Assembly: GCA_024500155.1 (NCBI GenBank)
Contig: CM044856.1
Location: forward strand, 46,004,303-46,068,302
Length of the DNA stretch: 64,000 nt
Source: Chenopodium formosanum
Lineage: Eukaryota > Streptophyta > Magnoliopsida > Caryophyllales > Amaranthaceae
Direction of reading: 5' to 3'
Below the pieces are notes generated by a model. It was given only the letters and a program-made list of their open reading frames with translations, searched no databases and was not told the origin of the DNA. Positions 18,684 through 30,540 of the stretch are shown here, in pieces (position 1 is the stretch's first letter; each line of letters starts with the position of its first letter). Both the position numbers and the translations under genes were made by a program.

Positions 18684-21323
18684 ATGAGTGACGAGGAGGT
18701 TCCACAGGTTCCAAGGGGATTAACCTTAGAACAGGCTCAAAATCTTAGAAGAGATAGGCGAATTGACGAGTTGGCAGCAAGGATGGATGAGATATTAAAA
18801 AGGCTTGATACTCTTGCTGGAGATTGTTCAACGAAAGGGAATTCTAACCCTAATTCTGGTTCAAGTGAGGAAGAACAACCAAGGAGGAACCCAAGGAGGC
18901 CACGAAATAATTATTCCTCAAGTGATGAATCACCAAGGCCTAGGAGGAGAGATCGACCAAAGGATGATGATAGGAACCTTAGATTAGATCTTCCCGAATT
19001 CAATGGGAGTATGAATGAACCTGAAAAATACTTTGAGTGGATTAGACGGGCCGAGACACTTTTTGATTACAAGGAGTATGATGAAAGGAAAAGATGCAAA
19101 TTGGCTGAATTAAAACAGACCGGTTATGCTAGTCTTTGGTATGATAATCTAAAGAAGAAGAGGCATAAGGAGGGGCGTGCAAGAATCTCAACTTGGGAAC
19201 AACTCAAGAAGCACATGAAAAAAAGGTTCGTACCTAGTGATTATATTCAAGATGTTTATCTTAAGATGCAACTTTTTAAACAAAATTCTATGACTGTTGA
19301 GAATTATATTGGTGAATTTGAAAAGTTATGCATGATATGTGGCTTAGAAGAGATTGTTGAGCATAAGATTGCTAGATTTATTTCGGGGTTGAATGATAAT
19401 ATTGCTGAAAAGGTTGAATTGCAACAATATTGGTCCTTTGAGGATGTTTGCAAGGTAGCTTTGAAAGTTGAAAAACAGATAAAGGGGAAGAAAGGGACGT
19501 ACACTAAGCCCTTTGTAAAAGGTTTCACTAAACCTTTTGAGAAGAACAGCTTGGAGAAAAGTGGTTCTAGTTCGAACTACAAGGAGACTAAATCAAAGTT
19601 TGAAGCTCCTAAAAAGCTTGTTGAAGATAGGAAGTGCTTCAAGTGTGGTAGTGTTGGTCACATTGCAACTAATTGTCCATCAAAAAGAGTAATGACTGCT
19701 CAAGAGTGGGAACAAGAACAAGCTAAGTGTGAGCAAGGTAGTGACTATGAAGAAAAGAACGAAGAGGAAAACTTTGAAGAAGAGGAGGGGCATATTGACG
19801 AAATTGATCCCGAGACTCATGGTCAAAGTTTGGTTCTAAGAAGGGCACTACACTCTAAAACCGTACCTATGGAAAACAATCAAAGGGTGAAAATCTTTCT
19901 TACAAGGTGCAAGGTAGAAGATAGGTTGTGTGATATGATCATAGACACGGGGAGTTGCACTAATGTGGTATCTACTACTTTGGTAGACAAATTGAAGTGG
20001 CCAACTACTGAACATCCAAGCCCTTATAAGCTTCATTGGCTTAATAATTCGAGTGATGTTAAGGTAACTAAGCAAACCTTAATCTCCTTTTCAATTGGTA
20101 AATTTCATGATAAAGTTTTGTGTGATGTTTGTCCTATGGATGCTTGTCATATACTATTAGGCAGTCCTTGGCAATATGATAGATTTGTGAAGTTTGATGG
20201 AAGGACTAATGTGTATGTTGTGAGAAAAGGAGAAAAAGAGAGACCGGTTGCTTTAAAACCTTTGATAAGCAACAAGCCTTCTAATGTTACCTCTAATTCC
20301 AAGAGTTCTTATTTGATTAGTGAGAGGGAATTAGAAAAAGAAATTTGCAGCAACAATGTGGTATATATACTTGTTTCTAATGAGATTCGAATTGATCAAG
20401 ATAAACAAGCAAAGAGGCCGTATGAATTGGAATCTGTTTTAGAAGAATTCAAGGATGTCTTTCCTAAGGAATTACCTCCGGGACTACCTCCTATTCGTGG
20501 GATAGAGCATCAAATTGACTTGATTCCGGGAGCACCATTACCTAATAAGGCAGCCTATAGAAGTAATCCGGAAGAAACAAAGGAGATGCAAAGACAAATT
20601 GAAGAGCTAGTTGTTAGAGAAGCTCATGGGGGAGGAATTGCTGGTCACTTTGGCATTACAAAGACCTTGAGTATGTTACAAGAACACTTCTATTGGCCTA
20701 AGATGCTCACGGATGTGCAACTAGTTATTTCTAGGTGTGCAACTTGTCAAAAAGCGAAGGCTACTTTTCATCAAGGCTTGTATACTCCTTTACCTGTTCC
20801 AGATTCACCTTGGGAAGATATTTCTATGGATTTTATTGTGGGATTGCCGAGAACACAACGGGGGAAAGACTCTATTATGGTTGTTATGGATAGGTTCTCT
20901 AAGATGGCTCATTTTGTTCCTTGTCACAAAGTGGATGATGCTATGAAAGTGGCGGAATTATACTTCAAAGAGATTGTTAGATTGCATGGAATTCCGAAAA
21001 CTATTGTGAGTGATCGAGATACAAAGTTCATGAGTTTCTTTTGGAAGTCTTTATGGAAGCTTGTGGGAACTAAATTGCTCTTTAGTACATCTTACCATCC
21101 ACAAACTGATGGACAAACCGAGGTTACTAATCGTACTCTTGGTGCGCTTTTGCGTGGGTTAGTGAGTAAGACACAAAAGGATTGGGACATCAAGTTAGCT
21201 CATGCGGAGTTTGCTTATAATAGATCACCTACATATGCTACCAAACATAGTCCTTTTGAGGTAGTCTATGGAGTCATCCGAAACTTCCAATTGATCTTGT
21301 TCCATTGCCTAAGGGTGAGTTAA
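18684..21323 (+). pseudogene. B1 Gag-protease fused to integrase by deletion
   Basis: Starts at MSDEEVPQVPRG (ATG 18684, the start I use for all B copies; an upstream TTG is in the leader). Gag core about residues 90-250, CCHC knuckle CFKCGSVGHIATNC near 325, protease MIIDTGSCTNVVS near 425. At 20603-20608 (agagct) the pre-RT segment EEL joins VVREAHGGG of the integrase. About 1.4 kb is lost, with the six shared bases retained once. Integrase then runs to about 21274, where one A is missing (gagtcatccg versus gagtcaatccg), ending the frame at 21323. Confidence 0.92.
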
Positions 21324-21856
21324 TTCACAAAGATGCCGAGTCTAAGTTGAAGAGTATGCTGAAATTACATGCTCAAGTTCGAACAAGAATAGAGAAAGTA
21401 AATGACATTTACAAAGCTAGAGCAAACAAGCATAGAAAGCAACAAGGTTACAATGTTGGAGACTTGGTATGGTTACATTTGAGAAAGGAAAGATTTCCAG
21501 GAAAACGCAAGAATAAGTTGATGCCTAGAAGTGAAGGTCCTTTCAAGATTATTGAGAAGATCAATGACAATGCTTATAAGTTAGAACTTCCGGGAGAATA
21601 TGGAGTTAGTGCAACATTCAATGTTGGCGATTTGGCTAAGTATATTCCTGATAAGGAACTTCGAGATTTGAGGACAAATTCTTTCGAAGAAGAGGAGGAT
21701 GATGCAAGTCTAAGCATGGAGAACTTCGAAGATTTGCTTATCATGCATCAAGATAGCTTGTCCCTAAACATTGATTCAAGCCAAGCATTGCATGGACACT
21801 TTCTTGGATATCAAAGCAAAGCCACGGTTTGCTTAGTGGTTTTTCTTGGAGTCTAG
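21275..21856 (+). pseudogene. B1 integrase C-terminus with LTR-encoded tail, out of frame
   Basis: Continuation after the one-base deletion: DAESKLKSMLKLHAQVRTRI, GDLVWLHLRKERFPGKRK, GPFKIIEKINDNAYKLELPG, SATFNVGDLAKYIPD. It reads across the polypurine tract (cgaagaagaggagga, 21685-21699) into the LTR and stops at 21856. Confidence 0.9.
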
Positions 21857-22446
21857 TTCGCTTTCTTGAACTTTCTTGAATTTTCTTTACTTAGATTTTG
21901 CTTACAAGTTTTTACCTTTCACTTGAAAGGGTTTTTCTTGGTTCAAGCATTAGGATCTTTAATCTTTATTTAGTTCTTTAATTTTTATTTATTTATTTAG
22001 TTGCTTTAAAAATCAGTTAGTTAGCAAAATAAATCAGTTTAGGCGTGTGCTTGTTCTCCAAGGAGTTTGGTGTATGCTTGTGCGCCAAGGTGCTTGCTCT
22101 TCAAGCAAGTTAGAATTCTAGTTTAATTAGGATTGAATTAGGGACTTGTCCTAATCTTCCTAGGTAAACTAAGTCTTATAAATAGGGCTGTAAACACACG
22201 AATAAATACACATAGAGATTAATATTCAGATTTATTTCTTAAGTTGCATACTTGAGTTTTGGTTGATTGCGATCAATTGCTGTTTTGGTTGTTTTAGTTA
22301 AAACATTCGTTTGGATTGATTAATTAGGTGGATTCTTAATTGATTAATCTTAGTTTTTGTTTAATTCTTGGTGGATTTCCTGTATAGAATTAGACTTAAA
22401 CATATCCCTTGTGTTTTGTTGATTTTCGGATCAATAATTCACATCA
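21700..22446 (+). repeat. B1 3' LTR (747 bp)
   Basis: Pairs with 17645-18391, nearly identical. Followed by gaagc, the target duplication, and then C1 RNase H sequence. Confidence 0.93.
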
Positions 22447-22451
22447 GAAGC

Positions 22452-23518
22452 TCTCAAATATCTTCAAAGCCAACAAAAACTCCAACCACGCCATGCCAAA
22501 TGGGTGGAGTATTTGCAAGCTTTTCATTTTGTGATCCAGCATAGGAGAGGCGCCATGAACAAAGGAGCTGATGCACTTTCAAGGAGATACACACTCTTGA
22601 ATTCTTTCAAGGCAAGAGTGATTAGTGTTGAAGATGTGAAAGCAAGTAACAAAAATGATCATTACTTTAGTGATTTATTTCTAAAATGTTCTAATCATGC
22701 TTACAAAGATTATTACATTTTAGATGGCTATTTGTTCAAAGGAAACAGGTTGTGCATTCCAAGGTCAAGCCTAAGAGAATCTCTTATCAAAGAGTTTCAT
22801 GAAGGAGGAATGGCGGGACACTTTGGCATAGAGAAGACTACTCTTCTTGTCCAAGAGTACTTTCATTGGCCTAGATTGGTTCGTGATGTGGAGTTCATTA
22901 TGAAGAGATGTGTGATATGTCAAAAGGCCAAGAGTCATAGTCTTCCACAAGGCTATCTTTTGCCCTTACCTATTCCGCAAGCTCCATGGGAAGATGTTAG
23001 TCTTGATTTCGTTGTGGGACTTCCTATGACCCAACGAAAGAAAGATTCCATTATGGTTGTTGTGGACCGTTTTTCTAAAATGGCTCATTTTATTTCTTGT
23101 CATACAACTTATGATGCTACTCATGTTGCTAACTTGTTCTTCAGTGAGATTGTTCGTTTGCATGGTGTACCTAAATCCATGGTGAGTGATCGTGATCCAA
23201 AATTTCTAAGTCATTTTTGGCTTACATTGTGGAGGAAGATGGGCACGAAATTGAACTTTAGCACTTCAAGTCATCCTCAAACAGATGGTCAAACCGAAGT
23301 GACTAATAGAACTTTGGGATCGTTGTTGCGGTCTTTGGCTACTAAACGTCCCAAGCAATGGGAAGAGATGCTTCCTCATGCGGAGTTTGCTTACAATCGT
23401 GTACCTAGCAAGACGACAGGTTTGAGTCCTTTTGAAGTGGTGTATGGATTCAATCCGTGCACTCCTATCGATCTCACTCCCATTCCCTCACCAAGGAAGT
23501 TCAGCAATGATGCCGAGG
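22452..23518 (+). CDS. C1 Gag-Pol part 2: RNase H end and integrase
   Basis: Resumes in the same phase after the duplicated gaagc: LKYLQSQQKLQPRHAKWVEY, then DALSRR (end of RNase H). Integrase zinc-binding region: H...H with GMAGHFGIEKT, then CVICQKAK. DDE core: D in SLDFVVGLP, D in SDRDPKF, E in GQTEVTNRTL. Cut at DAEV (23514-23518, cgagg) by B2. No stop is present in this segment. Confidence 0.93.
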
Positions 23519-24236
23519 TGATGTGAATTATTGATCCGAAAATCAACAAAACACAAGGGATATGTTTAAGTCTAATTCTATACAGGAAATCCACCAAGAA
23601 TTAAACAAAAACTAAGATTAATCAATTAAGAATCCACCTAATTAATCAATCCAAACGAATGTTTTAACTAAAACAAGCAAAACAGCAATTGATCGCAATC
23701 AACCAAAACTCAAGTATGCAACTTAAGAAATAATCTGAATATTAATCTCTATGTATGTTTATTCGTGTGTTTACAGCCCTATTTATAAGACTTAGTTTAC
23801 CTAGGAAGATTAGGACAAGTCCCTAATTCAATCCTAATTAAACTAGAATTCTAACTTGCTTGAAGAGCAAGCACCTTGGCGCACAAGCATACACCAAACT
23901 GATTTATTTTGCTAACTAACTGATTTTTAAAGCAACTAAATAAATAAATAAAAATTAAAGAACTAAATAAAGATTAAAGATCCTAATGCTTGAACCAAGA
24001 AAAACCCTTTCAAGTGAAAGGTAAAAACTTGTAAGCAAAATCTAAGTAAAGAAAATTCAAGAAAGTTCAAGAAAGTGAACTAGACTCCAAGAAAAACCAC
24101 TAAGCAAACCGTGACTTTGCTTTGATATCCAAGAAAGTGTCCATGCAATGCTTGGCTTGAATCAATGTTTAGGGACAAGCTATCTTGATGCATGATAAGC
24201 AAATCTTCGAAGTTCTCCATGCTTAGACTTGCATCA
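23519..24236 (-). repeat. B2 3' LTR (718 bp, short subtype)
   Basis: Left end TGATGTGAATT on the + strand, right end CTTGCATCA. It lacks the ctccttggagaacaagcac segment found in long-subtype LTRs; a direct repeat (aaact) flanks the missing part. Confidence 0.92.
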
Positions 24237-27016
24237 TCCTCCTCTTCTTCGAAAGAATTTGTCCTCAAATCTCGAAGTTCCTCATCAGGAATATACTTAG
24301 CCAAATCGCCAACATTGAATGTAGCACTAACTCCATATTCTCCCGGAAGTTCTAACTTATAAGCATTGTCATTGATCTTCTCAATAATCTTGAAAGGACC
24401 TTCACTTCTAGGCATCAACTTATTCTTGACAAATCTTCTATAGAACGAAGCTAGACCATGAAAAGACCTTACTTCACTCATATTAGTAGGAATAGGCCAA
24501 GTTTTAATAGCCTCTACTTTCGAATGATCAACTGAAACACCATCCTTTAATACAACATAACCAAGAAAAGTAACACTAGGCACTAAGAAGTAGCATTTTT
24601 CAAGCTTAGCATAGAGTTTCTTCTCTCTTAACACTTCAAACACACTTGTTAGATGATTTAAATGATCATGCAAATTTTTAGAGTATATCAGAATATCATC
24701 TAAATAAACAACAACAAACTTGCCAAGGAAAGGTTTAAGTACCTCATGCATCAACCTCATGAAAGTGCTTGGTGCATTAGTGAGTCCAAACGGCATCACC
24801 AACCATTCATACAACCCTAACTTAGTCTTGAATGCTGTTTTCCACTCATCTCCTTCTCTCATTCGAATTTGATGATAACCACTCATAAGATCAATCTTAG
24901 AAAACAACTGTGAACCATGTAGTTCATCAAGTAGATCATCTAATCTTGGAATAGGAAATCGGTATTTGATAGTGATGTTATTCACACTCCTACTATCAAT
25001 ACACATGCGCCAACTCCCATCTTTCTTTGGGACAAGTAAAGTAGGCACAGCACAAGGGCTCATACTTTCCCTCACGTATCCTCTAGTCATAAGCTCTTCA
25101 ATTTGCCTTTGCATCTCCTTTGTTTCTTCCGGATTACTTCTATAGGCTGCCTTATTAGGTAATGGTGCTCCCGGAATCAAGTCAATTTGATGCTCTATCC
25201 CACGAATAGGAGGTAGTCCCGGAGGTAATTCCTTAGGAAAGACATCCTTGAATTCTTCTAAAACAGATTCCAATTCATACGGCCTCTTTGCTTGTTTATC
25301 TTGATCAATTCGAATCTCATTAGAAACAAGTATATATACCACATTGTTGCTGCAAATCTCTTTTTCTAATTCCCTCTCACTAATCAAATAAGAACTCTTC
25401 GAATTAGAGGTAACATTAGAAGACTTGTTGCTTATCAAAGGTTTTAAAGCAACCGGTCTCTCTTTTTCTCCTTTTCTCACAACATACACATTAGTCCTTC
25501 CATCAAACTTCACAAATCTATCATATTGCCAAGGACGGCCTAATAGTATATGACAAGCATCCATAGGACAAACATCACACAAAACTTTATCATGAAATTT
25601 ACCAATTGAAAAGGAGATTAAGGCTTGTTTAGTTACCTTAACATCACTCGAATTATTAAGCCAATGAAGCTTATAAGGGCTTGGATGTTCAGTAGTTGGC
25701 CACTTCAATTTGTCTACCAAAGTAGTAGATACCACATTAGTGCAACTCCCCGTGTCTATGATCATATCACACAACCTATCTTTTACCTTGCACCTTGTAA
25801 GAAAGATTTTCTCCCTTTGATTGTTTTCCATAGGTACGGTTTTAGAGTGTAGCGCCCTTCTTAGAACCAAACTTTGACCATGAGTCTCGGGATCAATTTC
25901 GTCAATATGCCCCTCCTCTTCTTCAAAGTTTTCCTCTTCGTTCTTTTCTTCATCGTCACTACCTTGCTCACACTTAGCTTGTTCTTGTTCCCACTCTTGA
26001 GCAGTCATTACTCTTTTTGATGGACAATTAGTTGCAATGTGACCAACACTACCACACTTGAAGCACTTCCTATCTTCAACAAGCTTTTTAGGAGCTTCAA
26101 ACTTTGATTTAGTCTCCTTGTAGTTCGAACTAGAACCACTTTTCTCCAAGTTGTTCTTCTCAAAAGGTTTAGTGAAACCTTTTACAAAGGGCTTAGTGTA
26201 CGTCCCTTTCTTCCCCTTTATCTGTTTTTCAACTTTCAAAGCTACCTTGCAAACATCCTCAAAGGACCAATATTGTTGCAATTCAACCTTTTCAGCAATA
26301 TTATCATTCAACCCCGAAATAAATCTAGCAATCTTATGCTCAACAATCTCTTCTAAGCCACATAGCATGCATAACTTTTCAAATTCACCAATATAATTCT
26401 CAACAGTCATAGAATTTTGTTTAAAAAGTTGCATCTTAAGATAAACATCTTGAATATAATCACTAGGTACGAACCTTTTTTTCATGTGCTTCTTGAGTTG
26501 TTCCCAAGTTGAGATTCTTGCACGCCCCTCCTTATGCCTTTTCTTCTTTAGATTATCATACCAAAGACTAGCATAACCGGTCAGTTTTAATTCAGCCAAT
26601 TTGCATCTTTTCCTTTCATCATACTCCTTATAATCAAAGAGTGTCTCGGCCCTTCTAATCCACTCAAAGTATTTTTCAGGTTCATTCATACTCCCATTGA
26701 ATTCGGGAAGATCTAATCTAAGGTTCCTATCATCATCCTTTGTTCGGTCTCTTATCTTAGGCCTTGGTGATTCATCACTTGACGAATAATTATTTCGTGG
26801 CCTCCTTGGATTCCTCCTTGGTTGTTCTTCCTCACTTGAACCAGAATTAGGGTTAGAATTCCCTTTCCTTGAAGAATCTCCAGCAAGAGTATCAAGCCTT
26901 TTTAATATCTCATCCATCCTTGCTGCCAACTCGTCAATTCGCCTATCTCTTCTAAGATTTTGAGCCTGTTCTAAGGTTAATCCCCTTGGAACCTGTGGAA
27001 CCTCCTCGTCACTCAT
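24080..27016 (-). pseudogene. B2 Gag-protease-RT fused to integrase C-terminus
   Basis: An open frame of about 978 codons from MSDEE (27016). Gag, CCHC knuckle, protease (IIDTGSC) and RT (MPFGLTNAPSTFMRLM, VVVYLDDILIYS) are complete. After FYRRFVKN (about 24427) it jumps to KLMPRSEGPFKIIEKI, losing RNase H and the integrase core. The sequences flanking the two breakpoints in intact copies share attcttg, so this is a microhomology-mediated in-frame deletion. The last ~52 codons are in the LTR. It could still be translated as a shortened polyprotein. Confidence 0.92.
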
Positions 27017-27308
27017 GATTCCTACACAAACCAAGTCAGTTCATGCAAAAATCTTGATTAAAAGATCGAATCTTGAAGAAAAACTAGGCAACACAAAAAC
27101 CGGACTCTCAACCGCAAATCAGTGCACAAACACCAAACGTTTGAGGCTGTGTAGAACGCGTTACTCAACTAAAAATTATGAAATTTTAAATGGTGGTAGC
27201 TGGACGTTTTTAGAGTTCAATGCAAAAAGAATCACGCAAAAATTCCCATCCAATTGTTCCCAGTTTATTTTTTTCCGAAGTTGCGTAACCTGGCTCTGAT
27301 ACCAAAGA

Positions 27309-28026
27309 TGATGTGGATTATTGATCCGAAAATCAACAAAACACAAGGGATATGTTTAAGTCTAATTCTATACAGGAAATCCACCAAGAATTAAACAAAA
27401 ACTAAGATTAATCAATTAAGAATCCACCTAATTAATCAATCCAAACGAATGTTTTAACTAAAACAAGCAAAACAGCAATTGATCGCAATCAACCAAAACT
27501 CAAGTATGCAACTTAAGAAATAATCTGAATATTAATCTCTATGTATGTTTATTCGTGTGTTTACAGCCCTATTTATAAGACTTAGTTTACCTAGGAAGAT
27601 TAGGACAAGTCCCTAATTCAATCCTAATTAAACTAGAATTCTAACTTGCTTGAAGAGCAAGCACCTTGGCGCACAAGCATACACCAAACTGATTTATTTT
27701 GCTAACTAACTGATTTTTAAAGCAACTAAATAAATAAATAAAAATTAAAGAACTAAATAAAGATTAAAGATCCTAATGCTTGAACCAAGAAAAACCCTTT
27801 CAAGTGAAAGGTAAAAACTTGTAAGCAAAATCTAAGTAAAGAAAATTCAAGAAAGTTCAAGAAAGTGAACTAGACTCCAAGAAAAACCACTAAGCAAACC
27901 GTGACTTTGCTTTGATATCCAAGAAAGTGTCCATGCAATGCTTGGCTTGAATCAATGTTTAGGGACAAGCTATCTTGATGCATGATAAGCAAATCTTCGA
28001 AGTTCTCCATGCTTAGACTTGCATCA
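27309..28026 (-). repeat. B2 5' LTR (718 bp)
   Basis: Preceded on the + strand by the reverse complement of the primer site (ggctctgataccaaaga). Ends CTTGCATCA, followed by the target duplication cgagg. Confidence 0.92.
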
Positions 28027-28031
28027 CGAGG

Positions 28032-28531
28032 TGCGTGCAAAAGAAATTAAATCTATGCATGAGCAAGTTCGTTCCAAAATTGAACAAGCTAATGCAAAGA
28101 CAAAGGCATACTATGACAAGAAAAGAAAGGAGGTCCAGTTTCAGCCCGGTGATTTAGTTTGGATTCATCTTCGAAAGGAAAGATTTCCTTCCAAAAGACG
28201 GTCTAAGGTTAGTCCTCGTAGTGATGGTCCATTTGCAATTGTTGAAAAGGTGAATGATAATGCTTACAAAGTTGAGTTGCCCGGAGACTATGGTGTTTCT
28301 AGCACCTTTAATGTGGCTGATTTATCACCTTACTATGATGAGTTTGAAGAGTTGCCGAGTTTGTGGGCAAACTCTTTTCAAGAAGGGGGGAATGTTGTAG
28401 CCAAGCCTAACAACTTGGTTATGGACGTTTCTTTAGTTCAAGACATAGCATCATGCATTGGTGCTATGCGTTCTATCCAGGTGCAGCAAGATATTCAATC
28501 CTTTGAGTTTCTTGTTGTTCTTATTAACTAG
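28032..28531 (+). CDS. C1 Gag-Pol part 3: integrase C-terminus with LTR-encoded tail
   Basis: After the second cgagg the frame continues with VRAKEIKSMHEQVRSKIEQA, then GDLVWIHLRKERFP, the GPFAIVEKVNDNAYKVELPG block and STFNVADLSPYYDEF. The polypurine tract (28380-28392) and the LTR start (28393) are read through, and the frame ends at 28531, so the last ~46 residues (VVAKPNNLVMDVSLVQD...) are LTR-encoded. No chromodomain. Confidence 0.9.
28380..28392 (+). other. C1 polypurine tract
   Basis: aagaaggggggaa directly before the 3' LTR start TGTTG; it would prime plus-strand DNA synthesis. The tract is also coding (QEGGN). Confidence 0.85.
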
Positions 28532-29433
28532 TTCAATCTAGTTCATTTTATGCTTTGAATAAATTGTAAACTTTAGTCTTATTTTAAGTTTGCAAATTAG
28601 TTTTATTTTCTTTAAGTTTTCTTTAGCTTGTTAAAGTTCGAAAATGTAGTGTCACATTCACATGAAGTACAAGTACAAGATACAACAAGAAGGCAGCCAT
28701 TTAACTTGGGTGTTACAATCAGCTTCAATGAGGAGTTGCAAACTATCAATCCAAGTGGGCGTCATTTCAGCATTTGAGCATCAAAAGGCGTCCAAATACA
28801 CTCTTGTCTACATACATCCAAGCTTGATCCAAGGCTTGAATCAAGGAGGAGTTACACTTCTTTTTGCTGTTGAATTGGGCGTGAATTAAGGGGCTGTTTT
28901 GCTTCTTACTTCCTGCTTGGTTGAGGCTTAATTGAGGAGGATGTGACCACCACTTTTAATGTATCTAGACACAAAATCTGTTTTTAATGTATCTAGACAC
29001 AAAATCTGTTTTTAATGTATCTAGACACAAAATCTGTTTTTGATGTATCTAGACACAAAATCTGTTTTGATGCTTAGCTTAGGCGTGTAACAAGTGGGCT
29101 GACATCTCACTTAGTTTAGCTTGTACTTAAGGATGCTTGTTTACTATAAATAGCAAGCAAATGTGAATGAGAAAGGAGATTATTAAAACATTAAAAAAAA
29201 ACTTGTCTTACATTCGTTTCTTGGATTAGAAACAAAACCTGAAATTCTTGGATATGGAATTTCGTTTCCTTTGCTTAGTTAGCTAGTTTAGGCTACTAGT
29301 TGGCTTGTGATCTTAGGAATCCATTTCGTTTCTTAGTGGTGTGACTGTAGCTAAGAAGCTATTTGGTTCATTAGTCTTACTTATCTTGGTTCATCCCTTG
29401 TATATTTCGGGTTGATACTCCAAATATACAACA
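28393..29433 (+). repeat. C1 3' LTR (1041 bp)
   Basis: Pairs with 13665-14703. Differences noted: gaactacaag/gaagtacaag, ttcaaaaatg/ttcgaaaatg, ggatttgg/ggatatgg, and an A-run two bases longer. Followed by cactt, the target duplication. Confidence 0.93.
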
Positions 29434-29825
29434 CACTTTGCCTCTTAATCGTATAGCATGACTCGTAGAGTCGGTTCATAGTGCTCGATGGGCAAGATGG
29501 CCTCAGTACCGTAAAACATGAGAAATGGGGTTTACCCAGTTGCCCCTTTTTCAATTGTTTAGATGGCCCATAGGACATAAATTAACTCTTCAACCCATAA
29601 ACACCGCGTTCTTTCAATTTTCTTTTTTATATCGTTTGAGATGAGCTTGTTGAAGGCCTAAACTTGGTCATTTGCTTGGGGTCGGCCGACTGATGCAAAA
29701 CAGTTTGAGATCCCTTGATCTCCCAACCAATCTTGAGATGAGGCATCTCAAACTAAGGGCCATTATCAAACACCATAGGCATAAGTACCCCATATCGGGT
29801 GATGATGTTTTTCTAGGTGAAAGAG
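29434..29825 (-). pseudogene. Tat-2 integrase core fragment
   Basis: Reverse complement of the Tat-1 integrase region around 4970-5375. It includes the segment for SYGP..K (29,5xx, near the second ORF copy of the pol C-half) and the ccatatcgggtgatgatg stretch near 29790. Several stops. Bounded by the duplicated cactt on the left and aagag on the right. Confidence 0.82.
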
Positions 29826-30540
29826 TGATGCAAGTCTAAGCATGGAGAACTTCGAAGATTTGCTTATCATGCATCAAGATAGCTTGTCCCTAAACATTGA
29901 TTCAAGCCAAGCATTGCATGGACACTTTCTTGGATATCAAAGCAAAGCCACAGTTTGCTTAGTGGCTTTTCTTGGAGTCTAGTTCACTTTCTTGAACTTT
30001 CTTGAATTTTCTTTACTTAGATTTTGCTTACAAGTTTTTACCTTTCACGTGAAAGGGTTTTTCTTGGTTCAAGCATTAGGATCTTAATCTTTATTTAGTT
30101 CTTTAATTTTTATTTATTTATTTAGTTGCTTTAAAAATCAGTTAGTTAGCAAAATAAATCAGTTTGGTGTATGCTTGTGCGCCAAGGTGCTTGCTCTTCA
30201 AGCAAGTTAGAATTCTAGTTTAATTAGGATTGAATTAAGGACTTGTCCTAATCTTCCTAGGAAAACTAAGTCTTATAAATAGGGCTGTAAACACACGAAT
30301 AGATATACATAGATTAATATTCAGATTATTTCTTAAGTTGCATACTTGAGTTTTGGTTGATTGCGATCAATTGCTGTTTTGTTTGTTTTAGTTAAAACAT
30401 TCGTTTGGATTGAATAATTAGGTGGATTCTTAATTGATTAATCTTAGTTTTTGTTTAATTCTTGGTGGATTTCCTGTATAGAATTAGACTTAAACATATC
30501 CCTTGTGTTTTGTTGATTTTCGGATCAATAATTCACATCA
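29826..30540 (+). repeat. B3 5' LTR (715 bp)
   Basis: TGATGCAAG...TTCACATCA. Differences from its partner include cacgtgaaag/cacttgaaag, gaattaagg/gaattaggg and ttgaataatt/ttgattaatt. Confidence 0.92.

Larger units (their letters stand above)
17645..22446 (+). mobile_element. B1: CRM-like B-family element with RT and RNase H deleted
   Basis: 4802 bp, target duplication gaagc (17640-17644 and 22447-22451) in the C1 RNase H. LTRs 17645-18391 and 21700-22446, 747 bp each. The only difference I noticed is ttttgcttg/ttttggttg, so it is very young. Gag and protease are joined directly to integrase: RT and RNase H are missing. It needs proteins from another copy to move, or the deletion happened after insertion. 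Confidence 0.93.
23519..28026 (-). mobile_element. B2: B-family element with RNase H and integrase core deleted
   Basis: 4508 bp, reverse orientation, target duplication cgagg (23514-23518 and 28027-28031) in the C1 integrase. LTRs 23519-24236 and 27309-28026, both 718 bp (short subtype); the only difference I noticed is gatgtga/gatgtgg at the outer end. Very young, like B1. Confidence 0.93.
13665..29433 (+). mobile_element. C1: CRM-like Ty3/gypsy element carrying B1 and B2
   Basis: Complete element with LTRs at both ends (TGTTGT...ACAACA) and a 5-bp target duplication cactt (13660-13664 and 29434-29438) in the Tat-2 integrase. Removing B1 and B2 leaves about 6449 bp: LTR 1039, internal 4369, LTR 1041. 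CRM-like features are the protease motif IIDGGSCTNVAS, the RT words VMPFGLSNAPSTFMRLMNQV and VVVYFDDILVYS, the conserved SSTFNVADLSPYYDE integrase end, and a Pol frame that runs into the 3' LTR. No chromodomain and no typical CR motif (GPMTRSR-like) was found. I counted about three substitutions and one A-run length difference between its LTRs, so it is young. Confidence 0.92.

Noticed and set aside
27015..27299. 94-codon ORF starting MIPTQTKSVHAKIL, repeated opposite the leader of each B copy
   Set aside because: It covers primer site and leader in antisense and occurs simply because the B leader is repeated; no start context or domain.
28250..28531. Chromodomain at the integrase end of C1 (and B copies)
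   Set aside because: After the STFNV-DL block I see neither the aromatic cage pattern of a chromodomain nor a GPMTR-like CR motif; the tail is short and LTR-encoded.
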